DNA of 64,000 nucleotides from Chromatium weissei (GCF_016583765.1 NZ_NRRR01000002.1:62001-126000); one strand, 5' to 3'; counted from the stretch's first letter, positions 11,088-21,800 are shown. Translations and numbers: made by a program. Notes: a model not told the origin generated them from the letters alone.

Positions 11088-11113
11088 AAAAAAAGCCGCT
11101 TCACAGCGGCTTT
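11088..11113 (-). terminator. Intrinsic terminator after tRNA-Pro
   Basis: A perfect 9-bp stem (AAAGCCGCT at 11092-11100 with AGCGGCTTT at 11105-11113) and a 4-base loop. Read on the minus strand it is followed by a T-run (11088-11091 and beyond). It lies just past the 3' end of tRNA-Pro and before secA. Confidence 0.85.
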
Positions 11114-11129
11114 GATTCGTTCTTCAATT

Positions 11130-11206
<77 letters not shown>

Positions 11207-11215
11207 AAATTCACA

Positions 11216-12184
11216 TCAATGTGTGCGACTAATTGCGAAATTTGCCATTAAAGCCAGCGCGTCAGTAGCAGCAGAAGCGGGTAATACTTTGAGTGCTTCC
11301 TGTGCCCGCATCACATGTGTTTTTGCGAGCTGCGCAGTGTAGGCGATTGCATCTGTTGACGCAATTGCTTGGATCACGGCATCAATTTGGTCACGTCCAC
11401 CGTGTTCAATGGCGTTGCGTAACAGTGCTTGCTGGGCTGGTGTACCGACTTCCATTGCGCGAATCACCGGCAATGTTGGCTTGCCTTCTTCAAGGTCATC
11501 ACCAATGTTTTTGCCCCATTCGGCGTTATCGACGCTGTAATCCAGTGCATCGTCGATCAACTGAAACGCAATGCCCAGATTTAGGCCGTAACTTGCAGCG
11601 GCTGCTTCCACTGTCGGCGATGAATTTGCCAGCACTGCACCTAGTCGTGAACCAGCTTCAAAGAGTGTTGCCGTTTTACGCGTGATGACTTCCATGTAGC
11701 GCGTTTCGCTGGTATCGGGATCGCGCTCGTTAAGTAGCTGTAATACTTCACCTTCTGCGATGCGATTGGTCGCGTGTGCCAGAACTTCCATCACGCGCAT
11801 ACTGCCGACCTCAACCATCATTTCAAAAGCGCGGGAATACAGGAAATCGCCGACCAGCACACTGGCATCATTACCCCAGACCACGTTGGCAGTTTCGCGG
11901 TTGCGGCGTAATTCCGAACCGTCAACGACATCGTCATGCAGCAGCGTTGAGGTGTGAATAAATTCGACAACGGCGGCAAGATCAATGTGGCGGTCGCCGT
12001 CATAACCGCAGGCACGCGCAGCGAGCAGCACGCACAACGGGCGCAAACGTTTGCCGCCGCTATTTACGATGTAATGACCGATTTGGTTAATTAAAACAAC
12101 GTCAGACTGAAGGCGGCGCAGGATCAAGGCATCCACAGCCTTCGAGTCCTCAGCGACGGGGTGTCGAATCGTGGAGAGGTCCAT
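11216..12184 (-). CDS. ispB: Octaprenyl (polyprenyl) diphosphate synthase
   Basis: Makes the long isoprenoid side chain of ubiquinone/menaquinone by adding isopentenyl units to farnesyl diphosphate. The start at ATG 12184 (MDLSTIRHPV) gives 322 residues, matching the usual length; the extra upstream in-frame codons are not family-like. The first aspartate-rich motif is LLHDDVVD, the second LIDDALDY, and the GGKRLRP substrate loop is present near the N-terminus. It is divergent from rplU-rpmA-obgE, the arrangement common in gammaproteobacteria. The chain length (C40 or other) cannot be told from sequence by eye. Confidence 0.95.
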   Translation of the reverse strand: MDLSTIRHPVAEDSKAVDALILRRLQSDVVLINQIGHYIVNSGGKRLRPLCVLLAARACGYDGDRHIDLAAVVEFIHTSTLLHDDVVDGSELRRNRETANVVWGNDASVLVGDFLYSRAFEMMVEVGSMRVMEVLAHATNRIAEGEVLQLLNERDPDTSETRYMEVITRKTATLFEAGSRLGAVLANSSPTVEAAAASYGLNLGIAFQLIDDALDYSVDNAEWGKNIGDDLEEGKPTLPVIRAMEVGTPAQQALLRNAIEHGGRDQIDAVIQAIASTDAIAYTAQLAKTHVMRAQEALKVLPASAATDALALMANFAISRTH

Positions 12185-12486
12185 GCGTATATTTGAGAAT
12201 CTGTCGATGATGGCGGCTGATGATGCTAGGAGTGGCATAAAAAACTGTCAAGCCACTCGGTTGCGGTTTAGGTTGACTGTGTCGAAGTCAAGATTACGCC
12301 ATTTGAAGGGTTGCGGTCGACTGATTCAATGTAAAACTTGATAAACAAGGCGCAAAACCAATGCCGTTTGATGGCGTTTCGAGTGAAATGATTGACGCAA
12401 TACGCCATATCGACATACCATTCCGCTTCTTTGTTTCGACGCTGGGCGTTGATGACAATTCTGAATAATTTTGAGGACTTAAAGAC

Positions 12487-12801
12487 ATGTACGCGGTCAT
12501 TCAAACCGGCGGTAAACAATACCGTGTTTCCGAAGGCGATACGGTGAAAGTTGAAAAACTGGTTGCCGAAGAAGGTGCAAGTATTGACCTAAACCAAGTG
12601 CTGATGATTGCTGATGGCGATGACATCAGAGTCGGTAAACCCTATCTCGATGGCTGTTCAGTGACTGCAACGGTGGCAAGTCATGGGCGCGCAAAGAAAG
12701 TCAAGATCGTTAAATTTCGTCGGCGCAAACATTATTTGAAGCGTCAAGGACATCGGCAGTGGTACACCGCGCTTAAAATTACCAACATCAGCGCCGGTTA
12801 A
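12487..12801 (+). CDS. rplU: 50S ribosomal protein L21
   Basis: Large-subunit ribosomal protein that binds 23S rRNA. 104 residues, starting [14 protein letters not shown], with the C-terminal basic block [16 protein letters not shown] that marks the family. A GAGG ribosome-binding site (TTTTGAGGACTTAAAGAC) precedes the ATG. It is first in the rplU-rpmA-obgE group. The preceding 250-base gap to ispB should contain its promoter, but I cannot single out a convincing -10/-35 pair. Confidence 0.98.
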   Translation: MYAVIQTGGKQYRVSEGDTVKVEKLVAEEGASIDLNQVLMIADGDDIRVGKPYLDGCSVTATVASHGRAKKVKIVKFRRRKHYLKRQGHRQWYTALKITNISAG

Positions 12802-12815
12802 AGGGAGATAACACA

Positions 12816-13073
12816 ATGGCACATAAAAAAGCAGGCGGCAGTTCACGCAACGGTCGTGATTCGGAATCGAAACGTCTCGGCGTTAAAGTTTTTGGCGGTC
12901 AAACCGTCACCGCTGGCAGCATCATCGTGCGGCAGCGCGGCACACAATTTCACAATGGCGTTAACGTCGGCTGTGGACGCGATCACACGCTGTTTGCATT
13001 GCGCGACGGCGTGGTGAAATTCTTGGTGCGCGGTGCAGAAAATCGCCGGTTTGTGACTGTTGAGAGTGATTGA
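12816..13073 (+). CDS. rpmA: 50S ribosomal protein L27
   Basis: Ribosomal protein near the peptidyl transferase centre. 85 residues, starting [20 protein letters not shown], with [20 protein letters not shown] following; the N-terminal tail is the usual uncleaved proteobacterial form. A good ribosome-binding site (AAGGGAG) sits 7-8 bases upstream. It follows rplU by 14 bases and is closed by a strong terminator. Confidence 0.98.
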   Translation: MAHKKAGGSSRNGRDSESKRLGVKVFGGQTVTAGSIIVRQRGTQFHNGVNVGCGRDHTLFALRDGVVKFLVRGAENRRFVTVESD

Positions 13074-13115
13074 TTGCGAACTTCGAGTTGGCCTTCGCCA
13101 CGCCTCACCTTTCGA

Positions 13116-13147
13116 GCCTCGTCTTTGCAGACGGGGCTTTTTCATTT
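13116..13147 (+). terminator. Intrinsic terminator after rpmA
   Basis: A 9-bp stem (GCCTCGTCT at 13116-13124 with AGACGGGGC at 13129-13137, one G-T pair), a 4-base loop and a following run of T. It separates the ribosomal protein pair from obgE, so obgE probably depends on partial readthrough or its own promoter. Confidence 0.85.
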
Positions 13148-13151
13148 TTAG

Positions 13152-14294
<1,143 letters not shown>

Positions 14295-14311
14295 ACAACG
14301 ATTTTATCTCC

Positions 14312-15436
14312 ATGATTAACCGTCATTTCCTCGCAACGACCCGGCGCTGGGTCGTCAAAATCGGCAGCGCCCTTTTAACCCAAGACGGTCACGGGCTGAC
14401 ACACGCATTGCTGATGCCTTGGGTGGAGCAGATTGCCGAACGTCGTCGCGCCGGTCATGAAATCGTACTGGTGTCCTCCGGTGCGGTCGCAGAAGGCATG
14501 GCGCGCATGGGCTGGCAGCGCCGTCCCAAAGCACTGCACGAACTTCAAGCCGCTGCGGCAATTGGGCAAATGGGATTGATACGGGCTTACGAAGATTGTT
14601 TTCAAACCTGCGGACTGCACACCGCGCAGGTGCTGTTGACGCGTGATGATCTCGCCAATCGCGTTCGTTATCTCAATGCGCGCAGTACGTTACGCACGTT
14701 GCTGCGGCTGGGTGTGATTCCGGTGATCAACGAAAACGACACGGTGGCAACCGACGAATTACGGTTTGGTGATAACGACACGCTGGCTGCGTTAGTCGCC
14801 AATTTGATTGAAGCCGATCTGCTGATTTTGCTCACCGATCAGAATGGGCTGTTTGATGCCGATCCGCGTTTTCATTCGGCAGCACAATTGATTACGGAAA
14901 CTGGCGTGGATGATCCGCTGCTCGATGCGGTGGCGGGCGGCAGCGTGACCGGACTCGGCACGGGCGGCATGGTGACGAAAATTCGCGCAGCACGGCTGGC
15001 AGCGCGGTCGGGAACACCGACGGTGATTGCGCCGGGACGCGGTGAAGCGGTGCTCACGCGCATCGGTCACAGTGCTTCGGTCGGCACGTTACTGATGCCA
15101 GCGCAGGAGCCACAAGCAGCGCGTAAACAATGGCTTGCCGGACATTTGCAAGTGCGCGGACGCTTGGTTTTGGATGCTGGCGCGGTGCGGGCGCTGCGCG
15201 AAAAAGGCACCAGTTTGTTGGCAGTTGGTGTGAAAGCAGTACAGGGCACGTTTGATCGCGGCGAAGTGGTCGCCTGTGTGGATGAACTGGAGCGCGAAGT
15301 GGCTCGCGGTTTGGTGAATTATGACGCGGCAGCGGCAACGCGCATTTGCGGTCTGGCCTCGAGTCAATTTGAAGCCATTCTCGGTTATCTGGATGATGAC
15401 GAGCTGATTCACCGCGATAATCTGGTGTTGCTGTGA
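14312..15436 (+). CDS. proB: Glutamate 5-kinase
   Basis: First enzyme of proline synthesis: phosphorylates glutamate to gamma-glutamyl phosphate. The start at ATG 14312 ([10 protein letters not shown]) gives 374 residues; an earlier in-frame start at 14243 would overlap obgE by 52 bases and adds unrelated residues. The amino-acid-kinase domain shows [21 protein letters not shown] and [14 protein letters not shown]-terminal PUA domain (about residues 280-374) starts around [11 protein letters not shown]. proC, two steps on in the pathway, is 35 kb away in this window; proA is not seen. Confidence 0.97.
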   Translation: MINRHFLATTRRWVVKIGSALLTQDGHGLTHALLMPWVEQIAERRRAGHEIVLVSSGAVAEGMARMGWQRRPKALHELQAAAAIGQMGLIRAYEDCFQTCGLHTAQVLLTRDDLANRVRYLNARSTLRTLLRLGVIPVINENDTVATDELRFGDNDTLAALVANLIEADLLILLTDQNGLFDADPRFHSAAQLITETGVDDPLLDAVAGGSVTGLGTGGMVTKIRAARLAARSGTPTVIAPGRGEAVLTRIGHSASVGTLLMPAQEPQAARKQWLAGHLQVRGRLVLDAGAVRALREKGTSLLAVGVKAVQGTFDRGEVVACVDELEREVARGLVNYDAAAATRICGLASSQFEAILGYLDDDELIHRDNLVLL

Positions 15437-15523
15437 TGTCACCAGCGATGAATTTTGCGAATACACGTGAAACCAACCGCTGCAAAAAGCTGTCAATAAA
15501 CCGCTTGTAAACTCTGGCTCAGG

Positions 15524-15553
15524 TTGACTCAAATGATAAACATCTGATATAAA
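15524..15553 (+). promoter_or_regulatory. Candidate sigma-70 promoter for cytochrome c4
   Basis: TTGACT at 15524-15529 and TATAAA at 15548-15553 with an 18-base spacer (GATATA at 15546 with 16 bases is an alternative). It lies about 85 bases upstream of the cytochrome gene start. The call is by motif only. Confidence 0.45.
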
Positions 15554-15640
15554 AAGCCGGTTTTTCAATAAGCTAACACAACTAACCTCTCAACTCTTCT
15601 CCGGTCTAAATGCTGGAGTTTCTCGCGGAAGAACTGATTG

Positions 15641-16291
15641 ATGAAAAATTTGCTCTTAACAGTTTCGGTCGCAGCGTTTTTTGCGGCAGGCGTGGTTCAG
15701 GCTGCTGAAGAACACGCGACAGCAGCATCTCAGGAAATCACAGCAGACATTAAAGCGGGTGAGAAAAAAGCGAATACCGTTTGTATCGCCTGTCACGGCC
15801 CGCAAGGCAACAGCTTGGTTCCCACGTGGCCCAAACTTGCCGGTCAGCATCCTGATTATATTAAGAAGCAAATCATGGACTTCAAAGCGGGCAACCGTTA
15901 CAACGTCCAGATGACACCGATGGCCAAGCCGTTGACCGATCAAGAAGTTGCTGATGTGGCTGCTTATTTTTCCAGCCAGAAACAAAGCGGCGGCACCGCT
16001 GATCCAGAATTAGCCAAAATCGGTGAAAGCATTTATCGCGCTGGCAATCCCGCCACCGGCGTTCCGGCATGTAGCGGCTGTCACGGTCCGGCTGGTCTCG
16101 GTCAAGGACTATCCAAATTTCCCCGTCTTTCTGGGCAACACGCCGGTTATGTGAAACAAACGCTGGGTTATTTCCAAAAGCAAGAACGGGCAAACGATCC
16201 TAATGGCATGATGCGCGGAGTGACTGCACGCATGACTGATCAAGAAATGGCCGCAGTCTCCCAATATATTCAAGGGCTTGCTGAAAAGTAA
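15641..16291 (+). CDS. Dihaem cytochrome c4
   Basis: Periplasmic or membrane-attached electron carrier that feeds terminal oxidases. 216 residues from ATG 15641 (the preceding in-frame TTG is less likely). The signal peptide is clear (LLLTVSVAAFFAAGVVQAA). Two class I haem domains follow in tandem, with CIACH at 48-52 and CSGCH at 144-148; the methionines that could be the sixth ligands lie in MTPMAKPLTDQE and in the MMRGVTARMTDQE segment. This two-domain layout is characteristic of cytochrome c4. It stands alone between a candidate promoter and a bidirectional terminator. Confidence 0.92.
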   Translation: MKNLLLTVSVAAFFAAGVVQAAEEHATAASQEITADIKAGEKKANTVCIACHGPQGNSLVPTWPKLAGQHPDYIKKQIMDFKAGNRYNVQMTPMAKPLTDQEVADVAAYFSSQKQSGGTADPELAKIGESIYRAGNPATGVPACSGCHGPAGLGQGLSKFPRLSGQHAGYVKQTLGYFQKQERANDPNGMMRGVTARMTDQEMAAVSQYIQGLAEK

Positions 16292-16318
16292 TCATCCTTT
16301 CAGTGCAACTTTTGAGAA

Positions 16319-16350
16319 TAAAAAACGGCAGAAGATTCTGCCGTTTTTTT
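16319..16350. terminator. Bidirectional intrinsic terminator
   Basis: A symmetrical hairpin with stem ACGGCAGA / TCTGCCGT, flanked by an A-run on the left and a T-run on the right, so it can end transcription from both the cytochrome c4 gene (+) and prfA (-). Confidence 0.85.
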
Positions 16351-16404
16351 GCAATTCTTTTTATTCTTATCGTCATCAACGACGCGAATTCAAACGCACC
16401 GCAT

Positions 16405-17484
16405 TTAATTATTCATCATTGCTGTTAATTGCTCAGTGCGGTATTCCGTTAATAACGGTTCAATCACCTGATCCAATTGACCTGCCATAATTTCATCGAG
16501 CTTATACAACGTCAGGTTAATTCGATGATCCGTCAAGCGATTTTGCGGAAAATTGTAAGTGCGAATACGTTCAGAACGGTCGCCGCTGCCCACTTGCAAT
16601 TTACGCGATTCTGATTGTTCCGAAGCCTGCGTTTCGCGCGCTCCGGCCAGCAATTTGGCGTGCAGCAGCGACATTGCCCGCGCACGATTTTTGTGTTGCG
16701 AACGTTCTTCCTGACATTCAACCACGATGCCGGTGGGAATGTGCGTGATACGAATTGCTGAATCCGTTTTGTTGATGTGCTGACCGCCAGCGCCCGAAGC
16801 GCGATAGGTGTCGGTACGCAAATCACTCGGATTAATGTCAATTGCATCAATCGCTTCGACTTCCGGCAGCACTGCAACCGTACAGGCAGAAGTGTGAACG
16901 CGCCCCTGCGATTCAGTTTCAGGCACGCGTTGCACGCGATGCGCGCCCGGCTCAAATTTCAACCGTGAAAACACGCCGTTGCCGCTGATGCGAATCACCA
17001 CTTCTTTATAACCACCTAATTCGCCTTGACTTTCTGACACCTGCTCGGTGCGCCAGCCGAGCGTTTCGGCATAACGCAAATACATGCGCAGCAAATCCGC
17101 TGCAAATAACGCCGCCTCCGCGCCGCCCGTGCCCGCACGAATTTCCAGAAAGCTGTTGCACTGATCATTGGGATCGGGCGGAATCAATAACTGCTGCAGT
17201 TCTGCTTCTAATTCCGCCAATCGCGTTTCAATAGAAGCGATTTCATCTCGCGCCAGCGCCGCCAATTCCGCATCAAGCAGCATTTCCTCAGCAGCAGTTA
17301 ATTCGCGTCCAGCATCTAAATAGCGGTGATAACAGGTCATCAACGGTTCAAGCTGCGCGTATTCGCGCCCCAAATTTCGAAATTGCTTTTGATCGGCTTG
17401 AATATCCGCTTCTGACAGCAGCGCCAGCACTTCGCTGAAACGCTCGGCAATTCGTTCCAGCTTGACGTGAATGGATGAATTCAT
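16405..17484 (-). CDS. prfA: Peptide chain release factor 1
   Basis: Releases finished polypeptides at UAA and UAG codons. 359 residues. The catalytic GGQ is in [14 protein letters not shown]. The PxT-type tripeptide region reads [15 protein letters not shown], fitting RF1 rather than RF2 (SPF). Its ATG overlaps the hemA stop (ATGA), the same hemA-prfA order and coupling as in enterobacteria; prmC is not downstream here. The bidirectional terminator ends the unit. Confidence 0.97.
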   Translation of the reverse strand: MNSSIHVKLERIAERFSEVLALLSEADIQADQKQFRNLGREYAQLEPLMTCYHRYLDAGRELTAAEEMLLDAELAALARDEIASIETRLAELEAELQQLLIPPDPNDQCNSFLEIRAGTGGAEAALFAADLLRMYLRYAETLGWRTEQVSESQGELGGYKEVVIRISGNGVFSRLKFEPGAHRVQRVPETESQGRVHTSACTVAVLPEVEAIDAIDINPSDLRTDTYRASGAGGQHINKTDSAIRITHIPTGIVVECQEERSQHKNRARAMSLLHAKLLAGARETQASEQSESRKLQVGSGDRSERIRTYNFPQNRLTDHRINLTLYKLDEIMAGQLDQVIEPLLTEYRTEQLTAMMNN

Positions 17485-18764
17485 TGCGTTGCCGCTGCGG
17501 CTGCAATGCGCGTTTGATCAAGTTGAAATAGCTCGTTGGCCGCGTCGAGAATTTCCGCGTCGCCATCTCGCGCTGCTTGCCGCAAACGCGAGCTGGGCGC
17601 GTGAAGCAGTTTGTTGGTGAGCGTGTGCGCGAGAAAACTCAACACTTCGCTGGGCGATTTACCGGCATCGAGCTGGCGCTGGGCGCGATTGAGCACTTCA
17701 TCTCGCAATTCCTCGGCGCGTTGCCGGTAATCTTGAATCAGCCCAGCAGCATCGAGCGAACGCAGCCACGCCATGAATTCGCCGGAGTGAAACGCGATGA
17801 TTTCTTCAGCCTGCTCGGCAGCGGCTTGCCGCGAGCGCAGTCCTTCATCAATCACGCCCTGCAAATCATCGATGGTGTACAGATAAACGTCATCTAATTC
17901 ACCGACTTCGGGTTCGATGTCACGCGGCACGGCGATGTCCACCATGAAAATCGGACGATGTTTGCGCTTCTTCAGTGCGCGTTCGACCGTGCCCTTGCCG
18001 AGCACTGGCAGCGGGCTGGCGGTGGAGGCAATCACGATGTCGGCTTCTGGCAGATGATTGGCAATTTCTGCCAGCGAAATAGCAAAACCGTCGAATTGAG
18101 CAGCGAGATCGTGCGCCCGTTCGACGGTGCGATTGGCGACGATAATGCGTCCAACGCCGTTGTGATGCAGATGTCGCGCTGCCAATTCGATGGTTTCACC
18201 AGCGCCAATCAGCAGCGCAGTTTGCTGCGACAGATCGCTGAAAATCTGTCGTGCCAAATTGACGGCAGCGAACGCAACTGAAACTGGGCTGCTGCCAATT
18301 GCAGTTTCTGTGCGCACAGTTTTGGCGACGGAAAAGGTGTGTTGAAACAAGCGTCCCAGCAATTTTCCAGTGGCACTGCAATCGGTCGCCGTTTGATAGG
18401 CAGCCTTCACTTGACCGAGAATTTGCGGCTCGCCGAGCACCAGCGAATCCAAACCGCTCGATACGCGCAGCAGATGAACAACCGCATCGCGGTCAGCGTG
18501 TGCGTACAAAAATGGATTCATGCGCTCGTGTTCAACACCGTGAAATCCGCTCAACCAATGGCGAATGCCGTCTTCTGCGCCGTCTTGTGCTGCGCAGTAC
18601 AGCTCGGTGCGGTTACAGGTGGAAAGAATGACACCCTCGCGCACACCGGAGCATTTGGTGAGATCACGCAGTGCGCCTGCGATGATGTCTGGGCCAAAAG
18701 CCAGCCGCTCACGAATATCAATCGGGGCGGTCTTATGGTTGAGTCCGAGAACAAGCAGCTTCAT
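17481..18764 (-). CDS. hemA: Glutamyl-tRNA reductase
   Basis: First committed step of tetrapyrrole synthesis: NADPH-dependent reduction of glutamyl-tRNA to glutamate-1-semialdehyde. The start at ATG 18764 ([14 protein letters not shown]) gives 427 residues; the 35 extra upstream in-frame codons are not family-like. The catalytic cysteine is residue 50 in [10 protein letters not shown]. The NADPH-binding segment is [15 protein letters not shown], and the C-terminal dimerisation helices are present. It is coupled to prfA by a 4-base overlap. The divergent neighbour is tRNA-Gly. Confidence 0.97.
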   Translation of the reverse strand: MKLLVLGLNHKTAPIDIRERLAFGPDIIAGALRDLTKCSGVREGVILSTCNRTELYCAAQDGAEDGIRHWLSGFHGVEHERMNPFLYAHADRDAVVHLLRVSSGLDSLVLGEPQILGQVKAAYQTATDCSATGKLLGRLFQHTFSVAKTVRTETAIGSSPVSVAFAAVNLARQIFSDLSQQTALLIGAGETIELAARHLHHNGVGRIIVANRTVERAHDLAAQFDGFAISLAEIANHLPEADIVIASTASPLPVLGKGTVERALKKRKHRPIFMVDIAVPRDIEPEVGELDDVYLYTIDDLQGVIDEGLRSRQAAAEQAEEIIAFHSGEFMAWLRSLDAAGLIQDYRQRAEELRDEVLNRAQRQLDAGKSPSEVLSFLAHTLTNKLLHAPSSRLRQAARDGDAEILDAANELFQLDQTRIAAAAATQ

Positions 18765-18960
18765 TAAAATTTCTCCGGTTGAAACTGCCACGGTATTGGG
18801 CGGCAGTTTTGAATGAGTGCCGGTTTTTCCGGCTGTCAGCCCATGGTAAAAACACGGTAATGCTAACAATTTTCACGCTAAAAATTATCCGGTGCAGTGA
18901 CAACAGTGTCAAAATACCGCAATGACAATTGCTGGCGCTGTAAAAATTATGCGCAAAGGG

Positions 18961-18988
18961 TTGACAGCGGAATAAAAGCCACTAGAAT
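18961..18988 (+). promoter_or_regulatory. Sigma-70 promoter for tRNA-Gly
   Basis: A consensus -35 TTGACA at 18961-18966, a 16-base spacer and TAGAAT at 18983-18988. This is 13 bases before the mature tRNA 5' end, so transcription would begin only a few bases upstream of the tRNA. Confidence 0.8.
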
Positions 18989-19001
18989 TGTCGGCTCTTA
19001 A

Positions 19002-19076
19002 GCGGGAATAGCTCAGTGGTAGAGCACAACCTTGCCAAGGTTGGGGTCGCGAGTTCGAGCCTCGTTTCCCGCTCCA
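19002..19076 (+). tRNA. tRNA-Gly (anticodon GCC)
   Basis: A 75-nt cloverleaf with encoded CCA, beginning GCGGGAATAGCTCAG. The acceptor GCGGGAA pairs with TTCCCGC. The anticodon loop TTGCCAA contains GCC, and the T loop is TTCGAGC. It has its own promoter and terminator. Confidence 0.96.
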
Positions 19077-19086
19077 AATATCCAAC

Positions 19087-19120
19087 AAAAACAGCGATCA
19101 GATGATCGCTGTTTTTGTTT
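19087..19120 (+). terminator. Intrinsic terminator after tRNA-Gly
   Basis: A long stem (AAAACAGCGATCA with TGATCGCTGTTTT), a 2-base apparent loop and a T-rich tail. The symmetrical A/T flanks mean it could also stop bioF transcription coming from the right. Confidence 0.85.
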
Positions 19121-19139
19121 GTGTCGCATTTGTTCACCA

Positions 19140-20312
19140 TCAATCAGGCGCAGGTTGCGTTGCGATCAAGGTTGCCAGTAGTCGATCCACCTCCGCTTCC
19201 GTATGCGCCGCAGAGAGCGTGATTCGTAGTCGCGCCGTACCTACCGGAACCGTTGGCGGACGAATGGCCGTTACCAAAATGCCAGCCGTTTCCAGCGCCG
19301 CACTCCAAGTCAGCGCCCGCGCTGCACTTCCCGTCAGCAACGGCTGTATCGGTGTGAATGAATCCGCCAGCGGCAAATCCAATTGGGTTGCGCCGTGTCG
19401 AAATCGCGCAATCAATGCCCGCAACTGCTCACGTCGCCAATCATCACTTTCAGCGAGCAGCAAACTCACGCGAGTGGCTTCGGCAAGTGCTGGCGGCATG
19501 GCGGTCGTAAAAATGTAGCTGCGAGCGCGTTGAATCAGCGTTTCAATCACCGCCTCCGCGCCCGCCACAAATGCGCCAAAGGTGCCAAATGCCTTGCCCA
19601 ACGTGCCCATTACAATTGTGGTTTCGTTCGCGCTCAATTCGAAATGATTCAACGAGCCGCGTCCGCCGCGCCCCAGCACACCAAAACCGTGCGCATCGTC
19701 AATCAACAGCCACGCGCCCGCAGCACGCGCAATCTGCGTCAGCGCAGGCAAGGGCGCAAGATCGCCATCCATGCTGAATACGCCGTCAGTAACGATGCAA
19801 TGCGGGTGATGTTTGGCAATTAAATCATTAAGTTCATTTATATTTCCGTGCGCATAACGGCGCAACGTGGCACGAGACAGTTGCGCGCCATCGAGCAGCG
19901 AGGCGTGATTGAGTCGATCCTGCACAATCGTTTCACCGCGTCCGATCAGCGCCGTGATTACGCCGAGATTAGCCATATAACCAGTTGAAAATAATAACGT
20001 TCGTGGCTGTCCCGTAAACTCCGCTAATTCTTCTTCTAATGCGTGATGCGCTGCCGTGTGACCGTTGACCAAATGCGCCGCACCGCTGCCCACGCCCCAG
20101 CGTTCAGCACCGCGCTGCAACGCCGCAATCACCGCAGGATGATTTGCTAAACCGAGATAATCATTGCTGCAAAAGCTCAACACCGGCTGTCCATCGCTAT
20201 TGCCGCGTGGTTGTGCTGGCGCGTTTTGAATACGCCGCTGCCGATACAGATGCGCCGCCTGCTGCGCGTCAAGTTGTACGCGTAAATTGGTGATAAGCGA
20301 TTGATCGTTCAT
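19140..20312 (-). CDS. bioF: 8-amino-7-oxononanoate synthase
   Basis: PLP enzyme of biotin synthesis that joins pimeloyl-CoA/ACP and alanine. 390 residues. Family features: SFCSNDYLGLANHP near the N-terminus, GSGAAHLVNGH, the aspartate of LIDDAHGFGVLG and the PLP lysine in MGTLGKAFGTFG. No other bio gene is nearby, so this is a solitary biotin gene flanked by two tRNAs. It appears intact. Confidence 0.95.
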   Translation of the reverse strand: MNDQSLITNLRVQLDAQQAAHLYRQRRIQNAPAQPRGNSDGQPVLSFCSNDYLGLANHPAVIAALQRGAERWGVGSGAAHLVNGHTAAHHALEEELAEFTGQPRTLLFSTGYMANLGVITALIGRGETIVQDRLNHASLLDGAQLSRATLRRYAHGNINELNDLIAKHHPHCIVTDGVFSMDGDLAPLPALTQIARAAGAWLLIDDAHGFGVLGRGGRGSLNHFELSANETTIVMGTLGKAFGTFGAFVAGAEAVIETLIQRARSYIFTTAMPPALAEATRVSLLLAESDDWRREQLRALIARFRHGATQLDLPLADSFTPIQPLLTGSAARALTWSAALETAGILVTAIRPPTVPVGTARLRITLSAAHTEAEVDRLLATLIATQPAPD

Positions 20313-20383
20313 CTTTTTGTGCGCTACCTGCTCGAGTCAAACATTCAATCTCATGTTGTGAAATACGCTGTCACGACACAAAC

Positions 20384-20416
20384 AAAAACGGCTTAGACGA
20401 TGATCGTCTAAGCCGT
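20384..20416 (-). terminator. Intrinsic terminator after tRNA-Arg
   Basis: A 13-bp perfect stem (ACGGCTTAGACGA with TCGTCTAAGCCGT) followed, on the minus strand, by TTTTTGTTTG. It lies just beyond the tRNA-Arg 3' end. Confidence 0.88.
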
Positions 20417-20424
20417 GAGGTGAT

Positions 20425-20501
20425 TGGCGCGCCCGGAGAGATTCGAACTCCCGACCACCTGGTTCGTAGCCAGGTACTCTATCCAACTGAGCTACGGGCG
20501 C
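20425..20501 (-). tRNA. tRNA-Arg (anticodon ACG)
   Basis: A 77-nt cloverleaf with encoded CCA. The acceptor GCGCCCG pairs with CGGGCGC, followed by discriminator G and CCA. The anticodon stem is CCTGG/CCAGG with loop CTACGAA, giving ACG (expected to be edited to ICG). The T loop is TTCGAAT. Confidence 0.96.
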
Positions 20502-20595
20502 GTGGTGAGCGGCGAATTATTCAGATGACGGGCATGGTTGTCAAGAATTTGATAATGTTTTTTGCATTCATTTTCATTTGACCGAGAAAGACAAC

Positions 20596-20883
20596 GTGCA
20601 AAACACTGTCACCACTGACCGTTACATCAGTTTCAACGGCATTGCTTGCGACGCTCATGCCCAGCGCATCGTCTCTGCAATTCGCATTCGTATCGCAGAT
20701 TCCGCCTGCCCGACACCTTGGAAAACCTATTTCGTCACCAAATTGAATGAAACCGCTGACCGAGGTCAGGATGCGCTGTATTTCGTCGGCAGTCAGGTCA
20801 ACGCCATTCGCGAATTGTTCGCCCATTACAACGACAATGCCGCATTACAACTGCTTGAACAAGTTGAAGAAGAATGCTGCTGA
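20596..20883 (+). CDS. cowN: CowN-type N2-fixation sustaining protein
   Basis: Small cytoplasmic protein known to keep nitrogenase working in the presence of carbon monoxide. About 95 residues from a GTG at 20596, chosen because a GAGAAAG ribosome-binding site lies about 6 bases upstream; an in-frame TTG at 20578 is an alternative (101 residues). Family hallmarks I recognise: DRYISFNGIACD near the N-terminus, a helical QVNAIRELF segment and the C-terminal LLEQVEEECC. No nif gene is in the window and I found no sigma-54 promoter at the proper spacing upstream. Its last 58 bases overlap the 3' end of the convergent lipB gene. Confidence 0.85.
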   Translation: MQNTVTTDRYISFNGIACDAHAQRIVSAIRIRIADSACPTPWKTYFVTKLNETADRGQDALYFVGSQVNAIRELFAHYNDNAALQLLEQVEEECC

Positions 20884-21521
20884 TGTGCTGCAAGTAGACC
20901 GCGAAACACCGTCACCCAAGTTCGACTCACCGCCGCAACATCGGGCGGTGTCTCCATCAAATTCGCCAATTGCGTGACGCGTAAACCCGCATAACCACAG
21001 GGATTAATTTGTGTAAACGGCGCGAGATTCATCGCCACATTGAGCGCGAGACCGTGATAAGTGCACCCGCGCCGCACCCGCAGCCCCAGCGCCGCAATTT
21101 TGGCATCGGCAACATACACGCCGGGCGCGCCGACGCGTCGCTCGGCAACAATGCCATTCAATGCCAGCAAATCAATTACACTCTGCTCCAGCAATTCCAC
21201 CAAGCGCTTAATACCAATTCCGCGTCGATGCAAATCCAATAGCACATACGCCACCATTTGACCCGGCGCATGATAGGTCACCTGACCACCACGATCCGAT
21301 TGAATTATCGGAATTGAATTTGGTGTAAGAATGTGTTCCGGGCGACCCGCTTGACCGAGCGTCAACACCGGAAAATGCTCTAATAACCAAATTTGATCAA
21401 CAGTCGTTGATTGCCGCATTGCCGTCCATTTCTGCATCGCAGCTAATGTCGTTGCGTAATGCTGCAAGCCATTCAAATAACGCACCTCTAATGGCAATTG
21501 ACACGCATTTATAACGCCCAT
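20826..21521 (-). CDS. lipB: Octanoyl-[ACP]:protein octanoyltransferase
   Basis: Transfers octanoate from acyl carrier protein to lipoyl domains. 231 residues. Active-site features: RGGQVTYHAPGQMVAYVLL, the catalytic lysine in DAKIAALGLRVRRG, and the catalytic cysteine in INPCGYAGL. The last 20 or so residues (serine/cysteine-rich, HQQHSSSTCSSSCNAAL) look unlike the family and lie over the convergent cowN gene, which suggests the tail arose by stop-codon loss. The N-terminus overlaps ybeD by 13 bases, the usual dacA-ybeD-lipB order. lipA is not seen downstream. Confidence 0.95.
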   Translation of the reverse strand: MGVINACQLPLEVRYLNGLQHYATTLAAMQKWTAMRQSTTVDQIWLLEHFPVLTLGQAGRPEHILTPNSIPIIQSDRGGQVTYHAPGQMVAYVLLDLHRRGIGIKRLVELLEQSVIDLLALNGIVAERRVGAPGVYVADAKIAALGLRVRRGCTYHGLALNVAMNLAPFTQINPCGYAGLRVTQLANLMETPPDVAAVSRTWVTVFRGLLAAHQQHSSSTCSSSCNAALSL

Positions 21522-21796
21522 AACACCAATTCATGTGCAGTTAATTCTTGATAGATTGCATCCAATTGAATGCGACTCTCCACATCAAAAGTCACGGTAA
21601 CAGAAATCCATTTACCGCCACGACTGGGACGAATTGAAACTGTCGGCTCAATTGCAGCCGCAGCATGACGAGAAATGATCTCCAACATCGCCGCTTCCAA
21701 TCCGCAATTTGCCGCCCCCATTGCTTTAATCGGAAAACTGCATGGAAATGTAAATCCAAATTCTTGAGAATCAGAATGAAGGTGACTCATCATCAT
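21509..21796 (-). CDS. ybeD: YbeD/DUF493 family protein
   Basis: Small ferredoxin-fold protein of 95 residues, standing as usual between dacA and lipB. Recognisable features are FPCSFPIKAMG at the start, PTVSIRPSRGGKWISVTVTF in the middle and IYQELTAHELVLWAL at the end. Its function is unresolved, with a proposed regulatory link to lipoylation or the envelope. Three consecutive methionines make the start uncertain by two codons (21796, 21793 or 21790). It follows the dacA stop by four bases. Confidence 0.88.
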   Translation of the reverse strand: MMMSHLHSDSQEFGFTFPCSFPIKAMGAANCGLEAAMLEIISRHAAAAIEPTVSIRPSRGGKWISVTVTFDVESRIQLDAIYQELTAHELVLWAL

Positions 21797-21800
21797 TGAC

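Noticed and set aside
12268..12519. Two minus-strand ORFs (83 and 68 codons) upstream of rplU
   Set aside because: They overlap the rplU promoter/leader region and each other, with no ribosome-binding site or family feature.
20521..20595. Sigma-54 (GG-N10-GC) promoter for cowN
   Set aside because: A TTGCA is present but no GG lies at the required distance upstream.
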